From assembly GCA_022774325.1 (NCBI GenBank), contig JALFNN010000047.1:102583-166582 (forward strand): DNA of 64,000 nt, read 5' to 3'. The notes under the pieces are model-generated. The model made no database searches. It was given only the letters and a program-made list of their open reading frames with translations, and was not told the DNA's origin. Origin of the DNA: a bacterium. GTDB taxonomy: Bacteria; Bacillota; Clostridia; Lachnospirales; Lachnospiraceae. Shown piece by piece: positions 51,926 to 60,112 of the stretch; within the stretch, counting starts at the first letter, position 1; each line of letters starts with the position of its first letter. Position numbers and translations under genes: made by a program.

Positions 51926-52225
51926 ATGATAAATCAATTTTCAAGGACACAGTTACTGTTGGGAGAAGAAGCAATGAAACGACTTGCGGGGGCGAAAGTG
52001 GCAGTATTCGGAATCGGAGGTGTGGGAGGATATGTGTGCGAAGCGCTGGTAAGGAGTGGCGTGGGAGCTTTTGACCTGATCGATGATGATAAAATCTGTC
52101 TGACGAACCTGAATCGTCAGATCATCGCCACAAGAAAAACAGTAGGAAAATATAAAGCAGATGTAATGAAAGACCGGATTCTGGAAATAAATTGGGCCTT
52201 CTCAAAATCGGTCAATCGTATATAA
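51926..52225 (+). pseudogene. Truncated ThiF/TcdA-type enzyme (tRNA t6A dehydratase family)
   Basis: The 99-residue frame begins like TcdA: FSRTQLLLGEEAMKRLAGAK, VAVFGIGGVGGYVCEALVRS, DLIDDDKICLTNLNRQI and KADVMKDRILEIN. It then stops matching and ends after 11 unrelated residues. Full TcdA is about 250 residues, so the substrate half is deleted. A good GAGGGGA site remains. The downstream part carries the promoter of the TetR gene. Confidence 0.8.
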
Positions 52226-52249
52226 TAGTAATTAACCGGACCGGTCAAT
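52219..52249 (+). promoter_or_regulatory. Promoter -10 box and probable TetR operator
   Basis: TATAAT lies at about 52220-52226. Straight after it is a 19-bp dyad, ATTAACCGG-A-CCGGTCAAT (52231-52249), with one mismatch between arms. CGGTCAAT also occurs once more upstream of the -10 box. It probably binds the TetR protein encoded next. Confidence 0.6.
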
Positions 52250-52275
52250 AATCGGAGAAGCCAAGGAGGAACGCC

Positions 52276-52908
52276 ATGAACGAGAAATTCTTTTCCCTTC
52301 CGATAGAAAAGCAGGAAGCGATCATCAACGCCGGCTATCGGGTGTTTTCGGAAAATTCTTATAAGAAAAGTCCAATGAGCGAGATTGCGGATGCAGCCGG
52401 AATCAGCAAGTCTTTATTATTCTATTATTTTCATAATAAAAAAGAGCTGTATTTGTTCCTGTGGGAGAATTGTGCGCAGCTCACGATTGAAGAACTGACG
52501 AAAAGTGGATGTTATGAGCAGAAGGATCTGTTTGAAGCTATGTACAAAGGAACGCAGGCGAAAGTACGTATCATGCGGAGGTATCCGGAAATTGGGAAAT
52601 TTACGCTCAAGGTGTATTACGAGAAGGACCCGGAGGTCAGGGCGGATATCCAGAAAAGCATCGCAAAATATGCCGATTTTAAACAGAATGTCAAACAACT
52701 GAACTTTGACTCCAGTCAGTTTGTCCCCGGCATAGACATCGAAATGATGTATAACGATATGTACTGGGCTTCGGAAGGATATATCTGGGAAAGGATTCAG
52801 GATGAGAAGTACGATGTGGACATGATGGAGCGGGATTTCCTGAAAATGGTGGATTTCTGGAAATCTATTTATTTACGAAAAGAGGGGGAACACGATGAAG
52901 GCAATTGA
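52276..52908 (+). CDS. TetR-family regulator
   Basis: This 210-residue protein has an N-terminal TetR helix-turn-helix (AIINAGYRVFSENSYKKSPM, IADAAGISKSLLFYYFHNKK). The C-terminal ligand-binding domain has no recognisable match. An AAGGAGG site precedes the ATG. It is the first gene of an operon with an ABC exporter (14-bp overlap), so it probably represses its own operon from the dyad at 52231-52249. Confidence 0.92.
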   Translation: MNEKFFSLPIEKQEAIINAGYRVFSENSYKKSPMSEIADAAGISKSLLFYYFHNKKELYLFLWENCAQLTIEELTKSGCYEQKDLFEAMYKGTQAKVRIMRRYPEIGKFTLKVYYEKDPEVRADIQKSIAKYADFKQNVKQLNFDSSQFVPGIDIEMMYNDMYWASEGYIWERIQDEKYDVDMMERDFLKMVDFWKSIYLRKEGEHDEGN

Positions 52909-53773
52909 AACAACGGATCTGACCAAATATTATGGTAAAGCAAGAGGGATTATTAAGTTGAATCTGTCGGTAGAAGAAGGAGAGTTTTTCGGATTTATCG
53001 GACCGAACGGGGCGGGGAAGTCTACCACGATCCGAACGCTTCTGGGACTGATCCATCCGACTTCGGGGCAGGCTAAAATACTGGGAATGGATATAGGGAA
53101 GGATAGAAATCAGATTCTGTCTGAAGTGGGATACTTGCCTTCGGAAGCAGTATTTTATCAGGGGATGAAGGTCAAAGATATTTTGAAGTTGTCTGCGGAT
53201 CTGAGGAAGACAGACTGTGCGAAAGCATCGGCAGAATTATGTGACCGGCTGCAGCTTGATACGAGCCGGAAAGTGGAAGAGCTGTCTTTCGGGAACAGGA
53301 AAAAAGTTGCGATCGTTGCGGCGCTGCAGCATAATCCGAAGTTATTGATTCTCGATGAACCGACCAGTGGTCTGGATCCGCTCATGCAGAGGGAATTCTT
53401 CTCTGTCTTGAGAGAGAAAAATGAACAGGGTACAACCATTTTCCTGTCCAGCCATGTGCTGTCAGAGATTCAGAGAAATTGTACGAGAGCGGCAATTATT
53501 CGGGAAGGACGTATGATTGCCTGCGACAGTGTGGAAGCATTGTCCCGCACCAATGCAAAACGCATCACGATTCATGGAGCAATCTCACTTCAGGGATTGG
53601 ATGGTGTACGTGATCTTCAGGAAACAGACGGCGTATCTAGTTTTCTTTATAGTGGAGATATCAAACGACTTCTCCAGATACTTGCAGGCAGTGATATCAC
53701 GGATCTTTCGGTCGCAGAGCCGGATCTGGAAGAAATATTTATGCATTACTATGAGGATGGAGGGGAGCAGTAA
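52895..53773 (+). CDS. ABC transporter ATP-binding protein (exporter type)
   Basis: This 292-residue ATPase has Walker A GPNGAGKST, Q-loop region YLPSEAVFYQGM, signature LSFGNRKKVAIVAAL (a variant of LSGGQ), Walker B LLILDEPTSGLDPLMQ and switch LSSHVLSEIQ. It is of the CcmA/NatA class with ABC-2 permeases. It overlaps tetR by 14 bp and touches the permease start. The substrate is unknown. Confidence 0.93.
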   Translation: MKAIETTDLTKYYGKARGIIKLNLSVEEGEFFGFIGPNGAGKSTTIRTLLGLIHPTSGQAKILGMDIGKDRNQILSEVGYLPSEAVFYQGMKVKDILKLSADLRKTDCAKASAELCDRLQLDTSRKVEELSFGNRKKVAIVAALQHNPKLLILDEPTSGLDPLMQREFFSVLREKNEQGTTIFLSSHVLSEIQRNCTRAAIIREGRMIACDSVEALSRTNAKRITIHGAISLQGLDGVRDLQETDGVSSFLYSGDIKRLLQILAGSDITDLSVAEPDLEEIFMHYYEDGGEQ

Positions 53774-54558
53774 TGACGTTAACAAAACATGAATTAAAAC
53801 AAGGCTGGAAAGCACTTGCGATATGGACGGTGTCGATCGGTTTTTTTATTGTAATCTGTGTGCTGCTGTATCCTGAAATGAAAGGTGAAATGGAAGGTGT
53901 CAGCGACATATTCGCTTCCATGGGAGCATTTACAGCAGCTTTTGGCATGGATCGTTTGAATTTTGGTACTCTGATCGGATTCTATTCTGTTGAGTGTGGA
54001 AATATTCTGGGATTAGGCGGAGCATTTTTTGCCTCTTTTGTTGCAGTCGGGGTTCTGGCAAAGGAAGAAAAAGAAAGAACCGCAGAATTTCTGCTTACAC
54101 ATCCGGTCAGCAGAAGCCGGGTTGTCAGTGAAAAGCTGATTTCTGTTCTTATTCAGATCGTGATTCTGAATGCGATCATCTTTGCGCTGTCGGTTGCTTC
54201 CATTAAAGGAATCGGAGAAGAGATCATGTGGAAAGAAATTTCGCTGATCCATCTTGCATTTTTCCTGGTGCAGCTGGAACTGGCAGGTATATGCTTTGGA
54301 ATTTCAGCATTTATCAGAAAAAGCGGAATCGGAATCGGACTGGGAATTGCGACTGCGATGTATTTCCTGAACATTGTGGCTAATATTTCCGAAAGCGCAG
54401 AATTCTTAAAATATATCACACCATTTGGCTATGCCGAGAGCGCGGACATTGTGGAAAATGGCTGTCTGGATGGGAAAATGATTTTGATCGGGATGGCTGT
54501 GGCTGTCATTTGTGTTGTTCTGGGATATTGGAAATATTGCAGGAAGGATATTCAATAG
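53773..54558 (+). CDS. ABC-2-type permease
   Basis: This 261-residue protein has about six membrane segments. FLLTHPVSRSRVVSEKLISV is typical of ABC-2 permeases, and the N-terminus TLTKHELKQGWKALAIWTVS is also characteristic. It starts on the last base of the ATPase gene. The pair is a TetR-controlled exporter of unknown substrate. Confidence 0.9.
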   Translation: MTLTKHELKQGWKALAIWTVSIGFFIVICVLLYPEMKGEMEGVSDIFASMGAFTAAFGMDRLNFGTLIGFYSVECGNILGLGGAFFASFVAVGVLAKEEKERTAEFLLTHPVSRSRVVSEKLISVLIQIVILNAIIFALSVASIKGIGEEIMWKEISLIHLAFFLVQLELAGICFGISAFIRKSGIGIGLGIATAMYFLNIVANISESAEFLKYITPFGYAESADIVENGCLDGKMILIGMAVAVICVVLGYWKYCRKDIQ

Positions 54559-54606
54559 ACACAATTTGTGATATGATAATGGAAGAAATATATTTTGGAG
54601 GTTATC

Positions 54607-55452
54607 ATGAAAAAACAAGGTGTGTTCAAAGAGATGGCTATCCTTACAGGTGCGGTTGCAATCATCGCAGCAGCAGTATTTTTCTTCCTGATTCCGAGCC
54701 ATACAGCGGTCAGCAGTATTTCAGGTCTGGCTATCGTGTTATCGAATTTTATCCCGCTTTCGATTTCAGCGATTACAATGATTCTGAATGTAGGATTGCT
54801 GATCATCGGATTTATCCTGTGCGGGCCGGAATTCGGATATAAGACCGTGTATACATCCATCATGCTTCCGGTATTTATGGGGATTCTGGAAGCGCTTCTG
54901 CCAAATAATCAGTCGCTGACCGGAGATCAGGCACTTGATGTACTCGCCTATATCCTGCTGGTGAGTGTGGGACTCAGTATTTTGTTTAACCGCAATGCGT
55001 CATCAGGAGGACTGGACATTGTTGCGAAAATCATGAACAAATTCCTGCATATGGAGTTGGGGAAGGCGATGTCCCTTGCCGGGATGTGTGTGGCACTTTC
55101 TGCTGCATTTGTTTATGACTCAAAGACGGTTGTACTGAGTGTGATCGGTACGTATTTTAACGGGATCGTGGTGGATTACTTTATTTTCGGGCAGAACGAA
55201 AAGAAAAGAGTGTGCATTGTATCCCAGAAGGAAGAATTGGTGAGGGATTTTATTCTGAACGATCTGCACAGCGGTGCAACGATCTATGAAGCGATTGGGG
55301 CGTATACGCTTGAAAAGCGCCGGGAGATCATTGCAATTGTAGACAAACATGAATATCAGAAGCTGATGAGATTCATGAATGAAAAGGATCCGGATGCATT
55401 TATGACGGTGTATTCGGTACATGACATGAGATATAAACCGAAAGTGTATTGA
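54607..55452 (+). CDS. YitT-family membrane protein with DUF2179 domain
   Basis: This 281-residue protein has five to six membrane helices (YitT_membrane: SSGGLDIVAKIMNKF) followed by a cytoplasmic DUF2179 domain (YEAIGAYTLEKRREIIAIVD, KDPDAFMTVY). Function is not established for the family. The start at 54607 has GGAGG upstream. It ends with a terminator. Confidence 0.88.
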   Translation: MKKQGVFKEMAILTGAVAIIAAAVFFFLIPSHTAVSSISGLAIVLSNFIPLSISAITMILNVGLLIIGFILCGPEFGYKTVYTSIMLPVFMGILEALLPNNQSLTGDQALDVLAYILLVSVGLSILFNRNASSGGLDIVAKIMNKFLHMELGKAMSLAGMCVALSAAFVYDSKTVVLSVIGTYFNGIVVDYFIFGQNEKKRVCIVSQKEELVRDFILNDLHSGATIYEAIGAYTLEKRREIIAIVDKHEYQKLMRFMNEKDPDAFMTVYSVHDMRYKPKVY

Positions 55453-55458
55453 GAAATC

Positions 55459-55506
55459 AAAGCCAGTGATTTGTGTGAATCCACATTTCACCGGCTTTTG
55501 TTTTTT
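55459..55506 (+). terminator. Intrinsic terminator after the YitT gene
   Basis: AAAGCC(A)GTGA pairs with TCAC(C)GGCTTT, followed by TGTTTTTT. Confidence 0.85.
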
Positions 55507-55538
55507 AATCCAAAATCTATTTTCTTTTCAAAATTATA

Positions 55539-55577
55539 TTGCACATATGAAATAAATATGATATCATTTTGATATCA
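55539..55577 (+). promoter_or_regulatory. Promoter with tandem TGATATCA palindromes
   Basis: TTGCAC (55539-55544) and TATCAT (55562-55567) are 17 bp apart. Two perfect 8-bp palindromes TGATATCA lie at 55559-55566 and 55570-55577, 11 bp centre to centre, covering the -10 box. This is the layout of a tandem ribbon-helix-helix operator, and such a protein is encoded at 56607. Confidence 0.6.
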
Positions 55578-55597
55578 AAATAAAGGAGGGGGAACTC

Positions 55598-56605
55598 ATG
55601 AAGGAAATCACATTAAACAATAGGAAGAACGGAATGACGGTACTGCTTCTGACCATTGCTCTGTATGTACTCGCAACGTTAGGACTGATCTTTGGAATCG
55701 AATACGAATACTGGATCCTTGTGGTCCTTTGCAGTATCTGGCTGGCACTTGGCTGGATTTTGTTTTTAGGTCTTAAGACACTGAAACCACAGGAAGCGCT
55801 TGTGCTTACTCTTTTCGGAAATTATGTCGGTACGCTGAAAGAGCCTGGTTTCTATTTTGTGAATCCGTTCTGTGTAGGTGTGAATCCGGCTGCGAAGACA
55901 AAGCTGAACCAGAGCGGAGACGTGGACAGCCAGTCCAAGAGGTCTGTAATTTTCACACAGCCACATGCAGGACAGGCTGCGGAGACGGTGAATAAGAAGA
56001 TCTCTCTGAAGGTTATGACACTGAATAACAACCGTCAGAAGATCAATGACTGCCTCGGCAACCCGGTGGAGATCGGAATTGCCGTTACATGGCGGGTAGT
56101 GGACACAGCAAAAGCAGTTTTTAATGTAGACAACTATAAGGAATACCTTTCTCTGCAGTGCGATAGTGCGCTCCGTAATATTGTGCGGCTATATCCTTAC
56201 GATGTATCTCCGAATGTAGATACCACAGGAGACGGTGTCGCGGATGAAGGAAGCCTTCGCGGTTCCAGCGAAGTGGTTGCGGCAAGAATTAAAGAAGAGA
56301 TCCAGGGCAGAGTGGAGGAAGCAGGCCTTGCGATCATCGAAGCGCGTATCACTTATCTGGCATATGCTCCGGAGATTGCGGCAGTCATGCTTCAGAGACA
56401 GCAGGCTTCTGCGATCATCGATGCGAGAAAAATGATCGTTGACGGAGCCGTGGGCATGGTGGAGATGGCACTTGAAAGGCTGGAAGAGAAGGATACAATA
56501 GCATTAGACGATGAAAGAAAAGCTGCGATGGTATCTAATCTGCTGGTTGTGCTTTGTGGAAATCATGATGCACAGCCGATAGTAAATACAGGAAGTCTTT
56601 ACTAA
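55598..56605 (+). CDS. SPFH/band-7 (stomatin/prohibitin-like) membrane protein
   Basis: This 335-residue protein has two adjacent N-terminal membrane helices (about residues 12-60) and an SPFH domain (LKPQEALVLTLFGNYVGTLK, PGFYFVNPF, VEIGIAVTWRVVDTAKAVFN). A coiled/helical C-terminal part follows (RRQQASAIIDARKMIVDGAV-like). SPFH proteins oligomerise on membranes and organise microdomains. The RHH gene follows 1 bp after the stop, so they are translated together. Confidence 0.9.
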   Translation: MKEITLNNRKNGMTVLLLTIALYVLATLGLIFGIEYEYWILVVLCSIWLALGWILFLGLKTLKPQEALVLTLFGNYVGTLKEPGFYFVNPFCVGVNPAAKTKLNQSGDVDSQSKRSVIFTQPHAGQAAETVNKKISLKVMTLNNNRQKINDCLGNPVEIGIAVTWRVVDTAKAVFNVDNYKEYLSLQCDSALRNIVRLYPYDVSPNVDTTGDGVADEGSLRGSSEVVAARIKEEIQGRVEEAGLAIIEARITYLAYAPEIAAVMLQRQQASAIIDARKMIVDGAVGMVEMALERLEEKDTIALDDERKAAMVSNLLVVLCGNHDAQPIVNTGSLY

Positions 56606-56606
56606 T

Positions 56607-56819
56607 ATGGCAGAAACGAAAAAACAGATACCGCTTCGGGTATCACCAAAACTGTACGATGCCCTCGCAGCCTGGGCTGAAGATGATTTCCGTTCACTGA
56701 ACGGGCAGATTGAATTTTTACTGACTGAATGTGTGAAGCAGCATCGAAAGGATGGCAAATATATTTCGAAGGAATTGCATGTGCGTCCACAGATCGATCT
56801 TCCGGAGAAAGAAGAATAA
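56607..56819 (+). CDS. Arc-like ribbon-helix-helix small protein
   Basis: This 70-residue protein has a beta-strand and two helices as in Arc/MetJ proteins: QIPLRVSPKLYDALAAWAED, DFRSLNGQIEFLLTECVKQH. It is likely a DNA-binding dimer. It shares an operon with the SPFH gene (1-bp gap), and the tandem palindromes before that gene could be its operator (inferred). Confidence 0.82.
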   Translation: MAETKKQIPLRVSPKLYDALAAWAEDDFRSLNGQIEFLLTECVKQHRKDGKYISKELHVRPQIDLPEKEE

Positions 56820-56820
56820 T

Positions 56821-56855
56821 ACATAAAAAGGCGGTGATGAGCCGTCTTTTTATGT
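56821..56855 (+). terminator. Intrinsic terminator after the SPFH/RHH operon
   Basis: ACATAAAAAGGCGG pairs with GCCGTCTTTTTATGT across a TGATGA loop; the stem contains the T-run. Confidence 0.85.
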
Positions 56856-56957
56856 TATGTGCAGGAGTTGTCGCCCGGAGTGGTCCGGCCGAAATAGATG
56901 AACATGCAGCGATTGAATTTGGAATCGGGGAAAACGAAGAAGCAGGCTTTACATTTC

Positions 56958-57140
56958 AGGCGGGTTGTGATAAGGTATGTTCGTCAGGTTCAGACAGCAT
57001 TAGCTGTCTGATTAAAAGGGAAACAGGTGGAAGTCCTGTACGAACTCGTCACTGTAAACGGGGAGTGCAAGGCCAGGAATGTCACTGAGCAATTGGGAAG
57101 GCGGCCTTGGATCTGGATCCGTAAGTCAGGAGACCTGCCT
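56958..57140 (+). ncRNA. Cobalamin riboswitch
   Basis: The conserved core is present in order: GGGAAACAGGTGGAAGTCC (57018 on), ACTCGTCACTGTAAAC, GTCACTG, GGGAAGG (57095-57101) and AAGTCAGGAGACCTGCC (57123 on). The closing stem is AGGCGGGT (56958-56965) with ACCTGCCT (57133-57140). A terminator follows at 57286-57328. When adenosylcobalamin is bound, transcription of the cbiK gene should stop. Confidence 0.93.
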
Positions 57141-57285
57141 GCAAAAAACGGAGTGGGAAGAACCCACAGGCCACGAGTAACTGGTCGCAACCGATAAGAG
57201 TCATATTCCACATTCTCATCATCAGGCACCGGTGAAAGACTGGCTGTTTTGGAGAGAGTGCTGTTTGCGTATGTTATTATGAAGT

Positions 57286-57328
57286 GTGCCTTTTACCGGC
57301 GATATGGGAAAGGCACCTCTTTTTTGTT
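57286..57328 (+). terminator. Terminator of the cobalamin riboswitch expression platform
   Basis: GTGCCTTTT pairs with GAAAGGCAC, followed by CTCTTTTTTG. It lies between the aptamer and cbiK. Confidence 0.85.
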
Positions 57329-57375
57329 GTACGCATTATCGGGAGAACGACAAAATAAGAAGGAGGAGATTCAGA

Positions 57376-58563
57376 ATGAAGAAAAGATTACTCACAATTC
57401 TACTGGCCGTTTCCGTAATCAGCACATTAACAATAGCAGGATGTTCTGGTGGAAATGGGGAAGAAAAAGAGGAGACCAAAGAAACAGAAGATGATCAGAA
57501 AGCAGCGAATGAGGTGGCAGATTTGATAGACGCAATCTATGTTCAGGAAAGAAACGATCAGACGGATGAAGCGTGTAAGGCTGCAAAAGAAGCATGGGAT
57601 GAACTGACGGATGAGCAGAAGGAACTGGTAGAAGGAGAAAATGCGGACCCGGATTATTTTGGAAAAGATACCGGAGACGCATCCGCCGACGATTCAAGGA
57701 ACCAGGATGGAATCGGAGAAAATGAACTTCTGGCAGTCAGCTTCGGAACATCTTACAATGACAGCCGCGTGGAAGATATTAAAGGAATAGAAGATGCCCT
57801 GCAGGAGGCATATCCTGACTGGTCCGTAAGAAGAGCATTTACATCGCAGATTATCATCAATCACATACAGGCGAGAGACGGAGAATGTATTGACAATATG
57901 GATCAGGCTCTGGAGCGTGCAGTGAAAAATAATGTGAAGAATCTGATCGTACAGCCGACCCACTTGATGCATGGAGCAGAATATGATGAACTGGTCAAAG
58001 CAGTGGAGCGTTACCAGGACAAATTTGAATCCGTAAAGGTTGCGGAACCGCTTCTGGGTGAAGTGGGAAGCGATGCTTCGGCAATCAATTCAGATAAAGA
58101 AGCTGTTGCAAAGGCAGTGACGGCACAGGCTGTTGAAACAGCAGGATATGACAGCCTCGATGCAGCGAAGGAAGATGGTACGGCATTTGTATTTATGGGA
58201 CATGGCACCTCCCATACGGCAAAAGTTTCCTACAGCCAGATGCAGACACAGATGCAGGTACTCGGCTACGACAATGTATTTATCGGGACCGTCGAAGGGG
58301 AACCGGAAGAAACTTCCTGCGAGGCAATTATTGAAGCAGTAAAAAATGCGGGATATAAAAAGGTCATTCTCCGGCCGTTGATGGTTGTGGCGGGGGATCA
58401 CGCAAATAATGATATGGCCGGAGAGGATGAAGATTCATGGAAGAGTCTGTTTGAGAATTCCGGATTTTTTGAACAAGTGGATGTGCAGATTGCAGGACTT
58501 GGTGGAATCGAGGCTATTCAGCAAATTTATGTTGATCACACTGCGACAGTCATTGATAAATAA
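57376..58563 (+). CDS. cbiK: Secreted CbiK-type sirohydrochlorin cobaltochelatase lipoprotein
   Basis: This 395-residue protein has a signal peptide with lipobox TIAGC (Cys near residue 22) and an acidic linker of about 90 residues. The CbiK domain follows: LLAVSFGTSYNDSRVEDIKG, VQPTHLMHGAEYDE, FVFMGHGTSHTAKVSYSQM with a metal-binding His, and LRPLMVVAGDHANNDMAG with another. Classical CbiK inserts cobalt into sirohydrochlorin in the cytoplasm. An exported form implies handling of metal or tetrapyrrole outside the membrane. The start at 57376 has AGGAGGAG upstream. Expression is controlled by the cobalamin riboswitch. Confidence 0.9.
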   Translation: MKKRLLTILLAVSVISTLTIAGCSGGNGEEKEETKETEDDQKAANEVADLIDAIYVQERNDQTDEACKAAKEAWDELTDEQKELVEGENADPDYFGKDTGDASADDSRNQDGIGENELLAVSFGTSYNDSRVEDIKGIEDALQEAYPDWSVRRAFTSQIIINHIQARDGECIDNMDQALERAVKNNVKNLIVQPTHLMHGAEYDELVKAVERYQDKFESVKVAEPLLGEVGSDASAINSDKEAVAKAVTAQAVETAGYDSLDAAKEDGTAFVFMGHGTSHTAKVSYSQMQTQMQVLGYDNVFIGTVEGEPEETSCEAIIEAVKNAGYKKVILRPLMVVAGDHANNDMAGEDEDSWKSLFENSGFFEQVDVQIAGLGGIEAIQQIYVDHTATVIDK

Positions 58564-58579
58564 TGGGAGGATCAGAAGT

Positions 58580-59098
58580 ATGAAGAAGAAAATAGCAGCC
58601 ATGCTTGGAATGGCAATACTGGCATCCGCGTTGATGCTCGGATGTGGAAAGAAAGAAGAAGCTGCAAAGACAGATACCGAGACACTTACGGAAGATACAG
58701 CTCAGAGTGAAGAAGCCGGGGAGGCTGAACTGGAAGACGGAATTTACAGTGCAGAATTCCAAACTGACAGCAGCATGTTTCATGTAAATGAAGCCTGTGA
58801 CGGAAAAGGAACTCTGACGGTTAAGGATGGTCAGATGACGATTCACATTTCACTTACATCGAAAAATATTGTCAATCTCTATCCGGGACTTGCAGAGGAT
58901 GCCGTGAAAGAAGGAGCGGAGCTTCTGATTCCTACCGAAGATACGGTTACCTATAGTGATGGAACGACGGAAGAAGTGAATGGATTTGATGTTCCGGTTC
59001 CGGCGTTGGATGAAGAATTTGACCTTGCGCTGATTGGAACGAAAGGAAAATGGTATGATCATAAAGTCAGCGTATCGAATCCGGTTCGGGAAGAATAA
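58580..59098 (+). CDS. Lipoprotein of unknown function in the cobalamin-regulated unit
   Basis: This 172-residue protein has a signal peptide and lipobox (LMLGC, Cys near residue 20), then an acidic linker and one domain of about 120 residues (DGIYSAEFQTDSSMFHVNEA, GTLTVKDGQMTIHISLTSKN, DEEFDLALIGTKGKWYDHKV). The beta-rich pattern recalls NEAT-like haem-binding modules, but I cannot confirm this. It follows cbiK by 16 bp with a GGGAGG site, so both respond to cobalamin. A role in binding a tetrapyrrole or cobalt source is inferred. Confidence 0.75.
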   Translation: MKKKIAAMLGMAILASALMLGCGKKEEAAKTDTETLTEDTAQSEEAGEAELEDGIYSAEFQTDSSMFHVNEACDGKGTLTVKDGQMTIHISLTSKNIVNLYPGLAEDAVKEGAELLIPTEDTVTYSDGTTEEVNGFDVPVPALDEEFDLALIGTKGKWYDHKVSVSNPVREE

Positions 59099-59165
59099 AA
59101 TGTCAGGGTAATACTAAATAAATATTAAAGCTTTCTTAAATTTTTCTCGGAAAAAAAGTAAGATC

Positions 59166-59270
59166 ATGTATGACTGTGTAACAGAAGGTGCTGATGCAGG
59201 TACTGTGAAGACCGGAGATACGGCATCTTGGATGATGTATCTTGTATTTATCTTAAAAGAAAATAATTGA
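59166..59270 (+). pseudogene. Remnant of a cell-wall-anchored protein C-terminus
   Basis: A short frame reads VTEGADAGTVKTGDTASWM and ends LVFILKENN before a TGA. K-T-G-D-T-A followed by a hydrophobic stretch resembles the end of sortase-anchored or similar surface proteins of Firmicutes. There is no start codon. It probably belonged to a third member of the cobalamin-regulated unit that was deleted. Nothing else is visible between 59099 and 59336 apart from AT-rich sequence. Confidence 0.4.
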
Positions 59271-59336
59271 TGATTGTCAATATTGTTTTCAAAAAAGTGA
59301 TATACTGGATGAAATGGGTTAATGGAGGGAGAAGAG

Positions 59337-59933
59337 ATGAGAATATATGATATTTCGCAGGAAGTGTTCGGATGCAATGTATTTCCCGGAGATCCGGCTC
59401 CTGAAAAAGAGATCTTATCCGTGATATCAAAGGATTCGCCATGCAATTTATCGGCATTTCGAATGTGTGCCCACAACGGAACGCATGTGGATGCTCCATA
59501 TCATTTCTTACAGAAAGGAAAAACAATCGACCAGGTAGAACTGGAAAAATCTATCGGAAATGCTTATGTGACAGAACACAATGGAATTATGACTGCACAG
59601 GATGCGGCTGCCATTATGGGAAAAGCAAGACGGATCGGCCGGGACTTTGAAAAGAGAATCTTGATTAAGGGAAAGGCTGTTGTGTCGGCGGAGGCAGCTG
59701 ATGTATTTGCAGAAGAAGGGATATTTCTGCTTGGAAATGAATCTCAGACGGTAGGACCGGAGGATGCACCAATGGAAGTGCATCTTAAACTTCTGGGAGC
59801 GGAAATTGTATTGCTGGAAGGAATCTGTCTGGATAAGGTTCCCGAAGGATGCTATTTCCTGAATGCGGCACCGATAAATCTGGGTGGCGGAGATGGGGCA
59901 CCTTGTCGGGCGATTCTGGTGGAACTGGACTGA
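59337..59933 (+). CDS. Cyclase-family (kynurenine formamidase-like) hydrolase
   Basis: This 198-residue metal-dependent hydrolase has IYDISQEVFGCNVFPGDPAP and the family motif HNGTHVDAPYHF, which holds the metal ligands. LLGNESQTVGPEDAPMEVHLKLL, then LEGICLDKVPEGCYFLNAAP and GGGDGAPCRAILVE follow. The family includes kynurenine formamidases and other amide or lactone hydrolases; the substrate here is unknown. The start at 59337 has GGAGGGAG upstream. Repeat B copy 2 begins on the base after its stop. Confidence 0.88.
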   Translation: MRIYDISQEVFGCNVFPGDPAPEKEILSVISKDSPCNLSAFRMCAHNGTHVDAPYHFLQKGKTIDQVELEKSIGNAYVTEHNGIMTAQDAAAIMGKARRIGRDFEKRILIKGKAVVSAEAADVFAEEGIFLLGNESQTVGPEDAPMEVHLKLLGAEIVLLEGICLDKVPEGCYFLNAAPINLGGGDGAPCRAILVELD

Positions 59934-59997
59934 GTTATCTTGAAAGAAGATAAGACTCCTGCCACGCAGCAAGTACGCCGAGGCGTATTTGAAAGTT
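59934..59997 (+). repeat. Dispersed intergenic repeat, family B, copy 2
   Basis: It is the partner of 8625-8688 and begins immediately after the stop of the cyclase-family gene. The hairpin AAGTACGC-CGAG-GCGTATTT keeps its pairing through a G-U change relative to copy 1. Confidence 0.75.
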
Positions 59998-60112
59998 ACT
60001 TTATAAAAAGAACACGAAATTTGCCCATTTGTGGATTTGTGTGCTATAATAGTATAAGATTCTAAATATTACAAACAGTGAACAATTAGAATTTTTTATG
60101 GAGAGGTATAAA

